Origin: Pyropia haitanensis
Taxonomy: Eukaryota > Rhodophyta > Bangiophyceae > Bangiales > Bangiaceae
Assembly (NCBI GenBank): GCA_008729055.1
Contig: SDUX01000004.1
Location: 682,001-746,000, forward strand
Direction of reading: 5' to 3'
Length of the DNA: 64,000 nucleotides
Shown here piece by piece: positions 42,942 to 55,106 of the stretch (position 1 is its first letter; each line of letters opens with the position of its first letter). The notes under the pieces are model-generated. The model worked only from the letters and a program-made list of their open reading frames with translations, was not told where the DNA came from and ran no database searches. A program made the translations under genes and the position numbers.

Positions 42942-45900
42942 ATGGGCTCTGGGCGGGGCCCCACGCGGGGCTCCCACGAGGAGACGCTCGCGCTGGTACG
43001 GCGGCTACCCACGACGTTGGCGGGATGGGTGCAGTCCCGGCCCGTGGCGGCGGTGCCTGGCATGCGTCGGGCTTTCAAGCGCACCTGGGCCGAGGTCCGC
43101 GGCTCCACGCTGCTGCTCTACGCGGTGCCGCCGTACAGTACAGCCGCAACGGCGGACGAGGTGGCAGCTGACACCGCTCCCGATGCGGTGGCCCTAATTG
43201 GCCTCAAGGACTGCAAAGTCAAGATGGACGCTGCTCGGTTCCGGTTGAAAACGAAGCACCCAGTGCCTAGCGATGCGGGCGCGGGTGCTCTCGCCATCGG
43301 TATTGAGCTGCAGCTGGCCGACCGGGATATGACGGTGTCGTGGAATGGGGCCATCTCGGCGGCGGGGACGACTCGCGCCATTGGGCTGTCGGACTTTGAG
43401 GTGCTCAAGCCTATTGGACGCGGCGCCAGCGGACGCGTCTTTCTGGTGAGGGAGAAGAATGGGGAGGAGGACCTGGCGCTCAAGGTCATCGAGAAGGAGA
43501 GCGTGTACGAGAATGACGACGCGTTTCGACACGCGCTGGATGAGCGGATGGTGCTCGAGCTGGCGTGTGACCACCCGTTCATCCTCAAGATGCGCCACGC
43601 CTTTCAAACCAGCAAGCGCCTGTACATTGTGACAGAGTTTGCCAAGGGTGGTGACCTTTTTGACTTTCTCAAGAAGCGGGGCAAGCCGTTTACCGAGCAG
43701 ATTGTGGTGCGGATGGCGGGGGAGATGCTGCTCGCGCTGCAGCACATTCACAAGCTTGGGGTCGTGTACGTTCCTTCGTGCACGGCTACGAAGCCATGAG
43801 CTGAGGTGGTGGCGGGAACGGCAGGGAGGGAGACGGTTCCGGGTGTTTACCATGTCTTTGCCGCGGCGGATGTGGACTGGTCAGCAAGTTGGTCACTAAC
43901 GCTGCATGTCTTTTGTCGTCCTCCACGTCCGTTTATGTCCCCCTTCCCATTTTGCATCTGCTTTTCTTATCTTCTGTCTCTCTGTTCTCTTTGCACAGGT
44001 ACCGCGACCTGAAGCTGGAGAACGTGCTGCTGGACATCAACGGTCACGTGCGGATCGCTGACTTTGGGCTCTCCAAAATGCTCGGCAAGCCCCGTAAGAG
44101 TACCGAACCGGGTGCCCTCGATGAAGGCGGCGGGTACGGACAAGACCAGGACATCGGGATGACGCGCACCTTTTGCGGCACCCGCGAAATGATTGCACCT
44201 GAGGCGCTCAGTGGCGCTGCGTACGGTCTCAGCGTCGATGTGTGGGCGTTTGGTATCCTGGTCTATGAGACGATGGCGGGACGGACGCCCTTCTACTCCA
44301 AGAACCGTGACGAGGTGTACGATCGGATCGAGTCGGCGCCGCTGCGCTTTCCGCGGCACTTCTCGGCCGAGGCCGTATCCCTGCTGCGGGGCCTGCTCGA
44401 CCGCAACCCCAAGACGCGCCTTGGCATGGGGTCCGACGGCCTGGAAGCTGTTAAGCGCCACCCTTTTTTTCGCACCGTCAACTGGGAAGACCTGTACAAC
44501 ATGGTGCCGCACGAGGACAACATTGACGTGATTGGCACGCTTGGTTTGCCAGACAGAGGCCAGCGGGCTCCGATCAAGAAGCCAGGGGCCAACTCGGCCG
44601 CAGCCCGAGAAATTGCAGACGTGCTGTCGGCCGAGGATGAGTCGGGTACTGCGCGCGGCGGCAAGCAGAATCTCTTTTCTCGCTTCTCTGCAGGGAAGAA
44701 CAAGGTCAGCAGCATCGCTGGCTACTCGTTTACGTCCGTGCCAAAGAGCTCTGACGTCCACTTGTCGCAGCTGTCGGGGCCGATGGCGTCTTCACCATCG
44801 TCGATTGCTACCTCAACACCGAGGTCGACGCTCAGCTCTGCAGCGCCGGTGTCGGTCGGCCCGTCGCACCCTCCGCCGCCCACGGCGGTCAGGCCTGATT
44901 CGCTCCGAGATGGGCTGCAGGCCGCCAAGGATGCGCGTGGTGCGGCGGCAGCTGTTCCCCCCACGGAACGTATCACGGACCAATCGTCCGGCGGGCGGCC
45001 GCAGCCGCCACCGGCGCCGCCGTCTGACGTGCGTGAGCCCCCGCCAATGGCGCGTGTCAAGAGCACCCGAGCGGCAGCTGGGGTCGCGCCTCCGGACGAT
45101 GGCCGCGCCGAGATGGACCGAGTGCGCGGACCCGACGCGTTGGTCCGCAACTCTAGTAATCGGCCGGGCGCGCTGGCAAATGCCGCACTCGAGGCTGGGT
45201 CGTCGGTCGGACGGGAGCGGCCACCTACGCCTCCGCCGATGCGCCGCGTGCCGTCCAGGCGGGCTCCATCGCCGGGGGTAGCTGCCAGCACGCCACGGCC
45301 GGGCACGCCGCCGCTGCCATCTCGTGGCCCGCCGGCGGCGCCACCGCAGCTGCCTCCGCAGCCACCGTCTCCGTCAGTCCCTGCTCCACGACCGGTAGCG
45401 GTCCCGGCTCCGGCGCCGGCACGGCCGCCGTCGGCTCCGGCTCCGGCACCGGCACGGCCGCCGTCGGCTCTTGAGGCGCTCCCTCCGTTGCCGCCCAAGC
45501 CCGATGACGTCGGGGCGTACAGTGGTGCGGCGCAGGACGAGATTGACGAGATCCGCCCAAGAGGCCGCCCGGGGTCCACCCACCGGACTCCCTCCCCAGC
45601 CCCTGCGGCCCCGTCAGGGAACGATCGAAAGTGGCGCGACGTGCAGCAGTCTCAAGACGACGAGTTGCGGCGGCAGCAGGAGCTGCAGCGGCGCAGGCTG
45701 GAGAAGCGGGCCGAGCTGGATGGCCGCCACGGGGCGTCGTCGCGGCAGGCCGACGAGCAGCGACCGGCACCTGTCGCTGACTACTATGGGGGGTCGTCGC
45801 GATCTGGGCAGCCGTCTGGAGGCCTGCATTCATCTTCATCAATGCACCAACCGCAAGTCTCCAACGATAGCCGTGGCCGGCAGGATCCCGGCTTGGTATC

Positions 45901-46687
45901 ATCCTCTTCGGTGCGGCAGCTGCCCAGCGACGGCGGCCGCTCGGGGATGCCCAACATTGACGACATCCGGGCGCTGGCGGCGCAGCTGGCGCGGGACCAG
46001 GGGACTGGGCGCCACGGCAGTCAGCCGTACCCACCCGCAGGCGGCAGCAGCAAGAGCCGGGGGGGCGACGACTATGGGCGCTCCAAGGGACACTATGGCG
46101 GCGTCGAGCAGGCCACGTCATCCCGCTCCCGTGCGCCGCCGTCCGACGGGGCGGGTCGCTACGGGAGCTCCGACCCGTCCCGGCGAGAGCCGCAGCCGCC
46201 GCCCCAGCAGTACGCGTCGGGTCGCGGGATGGATCGCATTCGCAGCGAGCGGGCGGCGCCCCAACGCCAAGGTGGTGGCACGACGGCAGAGGAGCACCGG
46301 AGCCGAGGTGGGCTGGCCCGCGTGACCAGCGTAGGGCCCATGCCGTCATCATCGCGTGGAAACAACAGTCCGTACGTAGGCTCGACTGGCAGTGGCGGCG
46401 GCAGCAGCCGCAGCAGCGGCCGCGGTGGTGGCGGCAGCAGCAACGACCGGCCAGACGTTACGGTCAACACCGTGCCGGCGGGCAATGGGCTAGTGCGCGT
46501 GACCAGCGTCGGGCCGCTGCCGCGGCAGTCGCCTTCCCCCAACGTGCTGTACGGCCGCACGTCGTCCAACAAGTACCAGAGCGTGCCGTTTGGGTCCCCC
46601 GCGGACGCGCTCAAGAAGTCTGCATCGAGCCGCGCCGCGCCATCAACGCCATCGTCTGGCTCATCACAGCCGAGGCGTCCTTGGTAG
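42942..46687 (+). CDS. PH-domain AGC-family Ser/Thr protein kinase with long disordered tail (two exons)
   Basis: Akt/PKB-like layout, 1170 residues. Exon 1, 42942-43765, donor GTACGT; exon 2, 43999-46687 after TTTGCACAG; the intron splits the catalytic-loop valine before YRD. Residues 26-140 look like a PH domain (LAGWVQSRP, FKRTWAEVRGSTLLLY, terminal Trp134), pointing to phosphoinositide-guided membrane binding. Kinase: glycine loop GRGASGRV 159-166, Lys181, catalytic Asp278 in YRDLKLEN, DFG at 296-298, activation loop TFCGTREMIAPE with Thr332 at the PDK1 site. The activation loop carries about 20 extra residues and reads GTRE instead of GTPE. The last 700 or so residues are Pro/Ser/Arg-rich, with a duplicated RVTSVGP element and tandem PAPARPPSA. 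MGSG at the start could be myristoylated. Kinase class sure; orthology to Akt is inference. Confidence 0.95.
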
Positions 46688-47634
46688 GCTGTTGTGTGAA
46701 CGGGGCGGACTGCATACATTGGCATTCATTTTCATCAACATATTTTGAGCGGCGCCCTTTTTCTTCCGTACGGTTGCCCCGCGTGGTTGGGCTCTACCCG
46801 CTGTTGCGCATATTGTCTGCCCATCTGAGACAGCAGTCGCATCCACGCACAGGTGTGTACTCCCTACAGCGCAGTCAAAATTGCATAGACACACTGCTGC
46901 TGCGTGCGAACAGGAACAATAGAGAGCGTCCAGGCCTTTTGCTGTGCGGGGCTGGACTCCCAAAACCGCATGTACGCGTGGGGCGGATGACAAGGTCGAC
47001 GGCGGCGGGGTGACAGGTAGAACCACATTCGTCTCGCAGTGGCGTCGACGCCACACGTCGGCGCGTCACCCCCCGCCCACTCTCCTGGAGTCGGATGGTC
47101 CGGACCATAAACAGGCCACACACGCCCGTTGGGACGGCCCGCTCTTGCTGCCACTGGTTGGTCTGCTCAAGACGCACACCAGCTGCCGCAGACGGGGGTC
47201 CTGTATCGTGAGGCTGGAGGCACGCGCGCGCGCTGGGCCACCCGAATTCTCTCGCGATGGATCAGAGCAGAGCCGACTGCGGGGGTGGAGAGTAGAAATG
47301 TACAGCGGGGACCCACGCGCGGGATCTCGCCACGTGCCGCGCCGCATCGGGGCGCGTGCGCCCGACTTTCTCCCTCCTCCGCGTGGCTCTTCGGCCGCCA
47401 CGACCGAGGCCACGGGAAGCACATTGGCGCGGGCTGCCTGCCGGCTGCAATGGCCCGCGGCGTTTTTCAAGGAGCTCACGCCTCTGGCCGTGCGGCGGGC
47501 GCTCTGCCCGACCCATCCGCGGCCCCCTTCCCATCCTCCACCGTCGGCTTCCGCTCTCGTCTTTGTCCCACGTGTGTTTCCCCGCGCGCGTCCGTCCCGC
47601 CACCCCTACGCCCTCTGCCCCCCTGTTTGACGGT
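46688..47634. other. Gene-free stretch between kinase and CRAL-TRIO genes
   Basis: Moderate-GC 3' flank of the kinase (46690-47000), then GC-rich leader DNA. No supported frame. Confidence 0.4.
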
Positions 47635-48565
47635 ATGGTGGCCACGGCGCCGCCCCCGCCGGCGGCATTGCCCCCGCCGGCGGCACCGTCCCCCCGCAAG
47701 GGCGACGACCCGCTTGCCCCCCCCCCCACCTGGCCGCCGCCGCCGCGGCGCGCGGCGAGACGGCCGCCACCCGCGCGGCGGGCCTCGCGGCGCTGCGGGC
47801 ACACCTGGCGGCCGAGGCGGCGGCGACAACCCCGCGGCCCCCCCCCGCCCACGCCCGCTTCCTCACCGCCCTCTCCTCCGACGCCCCCTTCCTCCTCGCC
47901 TTTCTCCGCTGGGCCCGCTTCTCCCTCCCCGCCGCCACCGCCCGCCTCGCCCGCTTCACCGCCTTTGTCGCCGCCCACCCGGACTGGGCCGCCCGCCCGT
48001 CCGCCGCGGACGTGTCGGCCGTCTTTGGCGCCGGCGTCCTCGCCTACACCCCCTGCGCCGACGACCGTGGGCGGGCGGTCGCGACGCTTGCCGCCGACGG
48101 CGGCGCCCTCGAGGCGCTCATCGCACGCGTCGGCTTGGCCACCGTCAACCGCGTCGCGTTTTGGGCGCACACCGCCCTCCTCCGCTCGCCCGGCGGGAGC
48201 GTTGGCGGGGTGGTGCAGGTGCTGGCGCTGCGGGGGCTCGGCTGGGGGGTGCTGCGGCAGCTGCGGTCGCCGGCGGGCCTCGCCGGCTACGCGACGCTGT
48301 CGCACGTGCTGCCGCTGCGCCTGGGGGGGGTGACCGTCGTCGAGCCGCCGCCGGTCATGGGGCTGCTGCTGCGGCTGGCGCGGGGGGCGCTGAGCCCCAA
48401 GCTCCGCGCACGCGTGGCGCTGGTGGGCGGCCTGGCCGAGGTGCGGGGGGTGGACGCGGCCTGCCTGCCGGTGGAGCTGGGGGGGGGTACCGGGGGGCCG
48501 CCGAGTATACCGTCGCGCTGGTGATGGACGGCGTCGCGGCGGCGCCATGGATGGAGGTGCAGTGA
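47635..48565 (+). CDS. CRAL-TRIO (Sec14-like) lipid-binding protein, two frame breaks
   Basis: Putative lipid-transfer protein of the Sec14 family. ATG 47635 opens MVATAPPPPAALPPP. Adding one C to the run 47717-47727 joins it to RGETAATRAAGLAALRAHL and then the CRAL-TRIO N-terminal helices (FLLAFLRWARFSLPAATARL). The lipid-binding domain follows: VGGVVQVLALRGLGW, YATLSHVLPLRLGGVTVVEP (the '..yPer...i.ivNpP' strand), LSPKLRARVALVG and LPVELGGG. A second break in the 9-base G run 48479-48487 diverts the end; adding one G gives YRGAAEYTVALVMDGVAAAP and stop at 48565. Corrected length is 310 residues. Ligand and location unknown; there is no membrane segment. Confidence 0.75.
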
Positions 48566-51500
48566 CGGGCGGTGGTTGCGAGCCGAGCCGCGTCTGCCGT
48601 CGTCGCCTCTTTTGTGGGGGGAGTGATGACGCCGACGCCCTGTTTACCGGCGGCGGCTCCTGTGCGATGTGCACCTTTGACAGTCGGGTGCGCGCTGTTC
48701 ATGGCAGCATGACTGCGCTGGTGGGGCGCTTCCGCCCCCCCCCCGTTTGGCAACGTGCCATCCCGGCCCGGTGGCGAGCGCGCTGGTCATGGCAGACGCG
48801 ATGGACGGTCTGGCCGAACCTGCTCGTGCCTGTGGTGGGTTCGCGACCGAGGACCGTGGCGAGCGGGTGTGTCGAGGCGGACGCGCACGCCGGACTGTCG
48901 GGCCTGTACTGCTCGTGGTGGTGGTGGTGGTGTGGGCGACCGTGGTGGTGCCCCGCGCCCGTTCCGTTCCACCGCTACGGGCGGCCAGTACGCGGACTGG
49001 TGGAGCGGTGCCCCAGTTGGGGCGAAGGCTGTCCCAGTAGCGGGCCAGCCCCAGCCCTCACGGTTGACCACTTGTTTGTGGGGGGGCTGTACCGTGCCAA
49101 AGAGGCAGCACGCTCGCTGAGCGGTTGCCCCTTGTAAATATCGTCGGGAGCGCCTCGGCGTTGTGGGCAACGGTGTCGCCTCTCTCCCTCTGAGGCTCTC
49201 GTGACAACCCACGCGGCTGTGCAGCCGGGGGACGCGGTGTGCGACTACACACGCCCGCACGGCAGCCGGGGCTCCCACACAGGGCGCACCGCCAGCTCTT
49301 CTGCCCTCTTTCGCTCACCAGCAATCCCCGTCTCGCCTGAAAAGGGGGCCACCTTGGCTTCCTCCCGCGGCCAGCGGCACGGCTGCCGTCGTTGCCGCCG
49401 CTACCGCCCCGCAGCCCGCCACCGCCACCACCGACGGCGGCGGTGGCAGCATGGTCGCGGCCCTAGCGCCGCAGAGCCGGGGAACCCGCCCCTCTCTCCC
49501 CCCCCCCCCCCCGCCCACTGTCCTAGGTCTCGGGCCGCAATGGGGGAGGGGAGAACGATGAGTGGGGGCGGGGGGTTGGCGCACCGGTGGCCAACGAGAG
49601 AGAGGGGGGACGACAGCGCCTCATCGAGGGAGGGGGAACGACGGTGCACAGTCAAAGGGGGACCACAGTGCTGTCCTGGCGCCAGCCTACGGTACGCAAA
49701 CATTAGCGCCCCCACCTCCCCGCACCTGCTGCAGCCGCCCCGCCGCGCCGGCCTCGTCCCCCTTCCGCACCGCCGCCACTGTTGCGTTGTTGGCGGCAGC
49801 AATGGCAGCGCCGCCGGCACAGGTGGGTACCGCTTCTGATGCGGCAACCGCCGCGAGATAGTCGCTCTCGGCGGCCAGTCAGAGGCCCTCATGGAAGCAC
49901 CCACCCCGCCCGCGTCCCCACCCCCGGCACGGCCGTCTCAGGGGTTACCACCACCACAACCACCACCACCACCACTACCACCACCACCACCGGTGCACCA
50001 CCACCACCACGCGACCACCACCGCCCCGATTGCAGGCAGTAGCCCACAAAGGCTGCGCCCAGCATTGCCAACCGCTCTGCCCACATCGACTGACTAGGGG
50101 AGGGGAGGACTCGGCCTTGGCCGCAGCAGTACGACCCAGATCGGCTTCAGGAAGAGGGGAAAGCACTCAGCAGTCTCGGCGTTCCTTCGGCACCTTGGTG
50201 AAAGCATCGCGCTGGATTGCCACTTCCGCTCGACCGCCACATCCTCCAGCTCTCCGTAGTGGTCGTCTGACGTGGCCAAGTTGACGCGGCACTGCAACAC
50301 CCGCTGCCCCATCTCGGAAGCGATGACGGCATCGCCCGGGCATCCCGAGGCATGGCTGGACAGCAGCAACGGGGCGCCCTCAACAGCAGCCGCTGTTGTC
50401 GCACGAACACCGGTCGATATACGGAGGATATCAAGCCACATTCCAGTCTGCACAGACCGTCTGCCAGGCGCGACCGTACGTACCGCAAGTTGCACCCATC
50501 GGGCGATAATGCAACTGTCCGCGGTGACGCGAGAAGGTGTCTCGAGCAACGACCAGCGGTTTCTCCGGTCACGACCTGAAACTTCAATTACTCGGCACTT
50601 CATCCAGAGCACAGGCGTCACTCTCTACTACTTGTTTACTATTACTTTCCTCCGTTTGTAATTAGACAACGGTTTCATGCGAACGCAGCAAGACGTGCAG
50701 CTGACACAACCCCGCCTGCACATGTAGAAAAGCGACTATCTTGTCACCCCAGCAACCAGTTTGCCCCCAAAAGCCAGACACGCGGCTCTTTGCGCCTCCG
50801 CGGACGGCTAGAAAACTGCCTTCTGGGTCCGCGCGGTCGGAGCCGAGGCGACCCGCCCGTGCGCTCCCCCGTGGCGGCGCCGTGAGCGCTCGACAGCCAA
50901 CGGCGGGGGCGCACCGTTGGCACCACGCACGCCAGGCGAGGGACTCAACGTTTCGACTGTGTCAGGGCCCAGCTGTCGGCAGTCATGCGGTGGGAGGGGG
51001 GGCCCGTGCAGGATGGGGGGGGTTGGTAGCAAAATGGGCCACAGCACCGTCTCGACGCCCTCCCCCCGTCCACCGCCGCCGTGTTGCGCACCCCCCCCGA
51101 AAGTGCATCGGAGGCAAGGGGTGTCGCGGATGGGTGTCGACCGCGGCGCCGGTCCGCAGCTCCCGGCGCTGCACCCGGTGAGGATCACGCAAGGTGTGCC
51201 AAATCGCCGCACCACGCTCTTGGGGGGGGGTTGGAAGAAGGGGAGGGGGGGGCGGCCCGAGGGGGAATCTGCCAGAGTGGTGGGGCACCCTACCCCGTTT
51301 GCTCCCGCTCCCCCCCCGCCAGGCCTCGTGCCCAACGCCCAGACGCGCGGTCCGAATGCTGTGCAGAACGATACGCTCTATGCGGGCCGTGCGGGACCCG
51401 TGAGAAGGGGTCCTCAGCACCTCAGGCCTCGCCCGTGCCGTCCGGTGGCGGCCGGTTCAGCGGCTAACGACTCGCCTGTGGCCGCTACGTACGTGCCTCG

Positions 51501-52277
51501 GCCCGCCTCTACTGTACCACCGGCACCCAAGTCCCTTCCGTCGCTTGGTCACGTTTGTGCCCCCCCTCCCACCCCTCTTGCCGCGCCCCCTCCCCTTCCC
51601 CTCCCGCGTTGTCGCCGCAGCCTCGATGCAATCAGCCCGCGCGTACGACAGTCACGTAGCAGCAACGCGGACGTCCCGCGGACCGTGGCGGGTCGTGGAC
51701 CACCACCAACTCCGCCGCTTCTGATGCGGCGGGCGGAGGAGTGGACCACTCACGCGCCCACTCTGGGCGCCCTCTCCAACCCGTGTGGGTAGCGGGTGCG
51801 AGAACGAGTCGGGGGACTTGTGGGAGGGCTCCCCGCCGTCGTCACGCGCGCGGAGCAGCTGCAAAGACCGCTGGGCGAGGACAGGGGGAGGGGTGGGGGG
51901 GGGGGGGCGGGGGGAGTGTCGCGCGGCAGGGGACGAGAGGGGGGGAAGAGGGTGTTGGAGGCTGCCGACGCCGCACGCATACCCCCCTGCGTGATCGTGC
52001 GCCGCGGGGCCACCGGGGTGACTGTCATCGCCACGGTGGCGGCGGTCGGCGCGTTGGGGGGGCGTGCATTCGCTCACTGGCACGGGTTTATAGCCTGTTT
52101 TCTCCACCAGTTTTTTTTCTTCTTTTCTGTTCCTGGAGCCGCGCCGCCCCTCCCGGCGTCGCCCACCTCCGCGACCGCGCCGACCCCTTCCCCATCCCCC
52201 CACCCGCGCTACATCTGGTTGCCGGCGTGAGGCGGCCGCCGCGCGCTTCACCGTTGTGTGTGTGGCAGGTGACGGTG
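48566..52277. other. 3.7-kb stretch without a firm gene
   Basis: Holds a CCA microsatellite at 49948-50022, a minus-strand exon candidate with a light-harvesting-like motif at 50022-50093 (see findings), and a distinctly less GC-rich part at 50160-50740 with ordinary-looking frames on both strands. On the plus strand 51796-52090 encodes VVTRAEQLQRPLGED and RVLEAADAARIPPCVIV then a hydrophobic stretch, perhaps an upstream exon of the RING gene at 52.3 kb, but its start is GTG right after a stop and I cannot join it. Confidence 0.35.
49948..50022. repeat. (CCA)n microsatellite
   Basis: About 75 bases of CCA triplets with few interruptions (ACCACAACCACC, GGTGCACC, GCGACC). Read on the minus strand it gives a poly-Val run between two short frames. 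Confidence 0.8.
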
Positions 52278-53893
52278 ATGGAGCCCCCCCCGCCGGCGGC
52301 GAGGTGCCCGCCGCGGCGCCCCCCCCCTCACCGCCGCCGCCGGGCGCCGCGCCCGCCGCGCCCGCCACCGCGGGCGGCTCGCCCCCCCCCCCGGCGCGTC
52401 CTTCTGGCCCTTTTCCTCGGCTGCTGGTGCCCCCCCCTCTCCCCGGCGGCGTCCACCGCGGCGGCGGTGGCCGTTTGGCACGCGGCCGGCGGTGGGCGGC
52501 GCGCAGCACCCCGCGCTCAGGCGGCGGCACCTCCACGGCGTGTGGGTGGCGGGCCTCTCTGCCCTGTCGGTGGTGGCGGTAACCAACGCGGCGATCCTCC
52601 TCCACCACGCCGCCGCCCGCTGCTACCACCCCGTCACCGCCACGCTCGTCCACGTGACGGCGCCCGAGCCGGTGCCGATGGGGGCCACCCCCCCCGCGCC
52701 CACCTATGGGAACCCGCGCTTCTTTGTGCGGGTGCGGGGCCTGCGGGGGCACCCGCCAAAGGCGGTGGTCAAGGTGCCCCGCTTTGCACCACCGGTCCGG
52801 CTGGGCGCCGGCCGCTGGCGGCCGCGGCCGGGCGTGCGGTCCGACGCGGACTTTTACGCCGACCTCCTCCGCGGCATCAACGCGCCGCTGGTCGTCTACC
52901 TGAGCCGCGCCACGGACACGCCCGTACTCCAGCCGCCGGGGGGGGAGGCCTGGCGCCGGGCGGTGGGGTGGGTGACCGCGGGGTTTGCCGCCGCCGCCGC
53001 GGGCGCGGCGGTCGCGTTGGCGGTGGCCGACTGGCGGGGGGGGGGGGGGGGGGCGCGCCACCCGACGCGGCGCGCGGCGGCGGCGGGCTCCCGGCCTGGC
53101 TGTCTGGCCGGGGGGGGGGCGGGACGCTGCCACCGCCGAGGACATTGTGTGGATGGGCGACTGGGCGGGGTGGGCAGACGATGGCGGCGACGGCGGCCGC
53201 CGCCACGTCGACGCGTGGGCGGCCGACGACGGTAGCGGCGGGGCGGCGGGGCCGGCGCGGCCGCCCCGGCTGGCCGGCGGCGACCGGGGCGGGTATGCCG
53301 GTGGCGGCGGCGGCGGCGGCGGTGGGGGCGGCGTCGGCCGGCCACGGTCGACCGGCCTGGCGGCGGTGGAGATTGAGGGCGTCCTCGCGTCGGGGGCGGT
53401 GCCGCCCGCCGCGTTTTGCGCCACCGCCGCCGCCGACGACTGGACGTGTGCCATCTGCCTCGACGGGCTGCCGGCGGGGGTGGTGGCCGCCGAGGCGGGC
53501 CGGCAGTCCAAGTCCGCCACCGGCAGCGGCGGTGGCGACAACGACCGGGCCGGCGACGACGCCGTCGGCGTGTCGCTCGCGGCGGTGCGGTCGTGGGTGA
53601 TGGCCGCCCGCCGCGGGAGCGTCGCGGTCCCCGTCGGCGGCGACATGGGGTTGGCACGACGGGCCAAGGGCTGCGCACGCCGGCCTGGCGGGCTCGACGG
53701 CCAAGACGACGAGGCGGCGGGGCCGGACGGGCGCGGCGCCCGCCTCCCGCGCCGGCTGGTTTGCCTGCCGTGTGACCACGTGTTCCACGCCCGGTGCCTG
53801 CGGCGATGGCTGGTGATGGGCGCCACCGAGTGCCCGCTGTGCAAGCAGTACGTGCATCGACAAAAGGGGACTGCTGGCGCGGGAAGCGGTTGA
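52278..53893 (+). CDS. Two-pass membrane RING-H2 E3 ubiquitin ligase (four frame breaks)
   Basis: ATG 52278 follows a possible GTGGCAG acceptor. With one base added to each of the runs 52284-52291, 52382-52392, 53036-53053 and 53110-53119 the frame is continuous for 539 residues: a Pro/Arg-rich N-terminus, helix WVAGLSALSVVAVTNAAILL, a roughly 100-residue loop (PTYGNPRFFVRVRGLRG, VVYLSRATDTPVLQ), helix VGWVTAGFAAAAAGAAVALA, a Gly/Asp-rich linker with EDIVWMGDWAGWADD, then RING-H2: CAIC at 53448-53459, and CDHVFHARCLRRW with CPLC at the C-terminus. An unusual 104 residues separate the first and second Cys pairs (normally fewer than about 40). The loop between helices is probably lumenal. RING identity is clear; breaks and the exact start are not settled. 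Confidence 0.75.
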
Positions 53894-55106
53894 TGGGTGG
53901 GGGTGGTGGGTGGGGGAGACGACGGGCGGCGCACCGGGGAAGGGAATGGGGCTGACTGGGCGAGGGGGCTGGATTGAGGTTGGCGGTGGTTGAAAGTCCG
54001 CTTTTTGTCGAGAGCTTGAAGGCCAGGACAGTGTGTGTTCTATTTACCAGATCACTGTTGTCACGGCCCGGCGTGCGTGAAGCCACACACCTCTGACTTG
54101 CGCTCGAGGTCCCCGGTGTCGTCGTAAGGAAGATCCGAGAGCGCTTAACGCGACGGACAGCGTCCGGACCTGAACAAACGAGGACCGCAACGCATCGCCT
54201 GGGTTGATCCTCCATCCTCCACAAAGAAATAAATGCAGCGAAGCAAGAGAACATGCGCCATACGTGTGAGTCCTCTGTGCTTGCGCTTGGGCTGGGCAGC
54301 TGTCCCACCACTCCTCGAGGCAACACCGGCGTTGTCTTGGCCGCCCCGACACAGGTGCTACCATTGAGCGTTGACTTGAATTGATTTGTGCAACAAATTT
54401 GTGTCAAGGCTGATGTTCTATCCGGCGACGGAGCTCTTTCGCAGATTGTCTCCCCACCCAACTCCGGTGGCGCGCTGCAGGTCGCCCCTCGCGCGCGGGT
54501 GGTGCAGACACACCAAAAAGCGTTTTCTTGCCGCCCTTGGGCGCAGCCGCTCCTTTGCGAGCCTGGCCCGAAACTTTTGGCAACGATGAATTATCCGGCG
54601 CGTCCACTGGCCATGCTGACGACGGGCGACCCGCATTTCGCGCGCTCGGCGCCGGATCCTTCGATCCTGCTCCCGCGCCCGCTTGCCGACGCGCGCGAGC
54701 GCGGCCGTTTGGGCGCCGCGCCCGTGGCGTGGCGCGCGCGGCGCTGCCACCGGCCTTCGCCCCTCCAGCCCATCATCACTTTCCTTCCCCCCCCCCTGCT
54801 CCCTGAACACGCGTCGCATTCACTTTTAACCCCGGCCGCGTCGCGGCTGCTGCGCGGCGTGTGGGCGTGGCGGCCGCCATCAGCGGTCCGCCAGCCGCCC
54901 GACTTGGCTTGCGCTCTTCGCCCCCCACCTTCCCTGGCACCCCCCCCCCCCCCCTGGCATTGTTCCTACCCCACACCACTGGGCGGCGCGCCCTTCCCCG
55001 CGGTTCTGCTCCCTGGTTGCGCCGTGGCATACCCCCCCCCTCCGCCCATTGAGCTGGGTATCTGGGGACGGCCCGGCCGCCGTCGTCGTTGCACGGCGTC
55101 GGCACG
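53894..55106. other. Gene-free stretch between RING and acidic-protein genes
   Basis: Less GC-rich at 53990-54440, then GC-rich. A 67-codon minus frame at 54607-54404 has ordinary composition but no recognised motif. Confidence 0.4.

Noticed and set aside
49948..50022. Poly-Val protein segment encoded on the minus strand
   Set aside because: It is the CCA microsatellite read in one frame; better explained as intronic or intergenic repeat.
50094..50621. Overlapping ordinary-looking frames on both strands at 50.1-50.7 kb
   Set aside because: Region is less GC-rich, but no frame shows a known domain and both strands look equally plausible; possibly a decayed element, not called.
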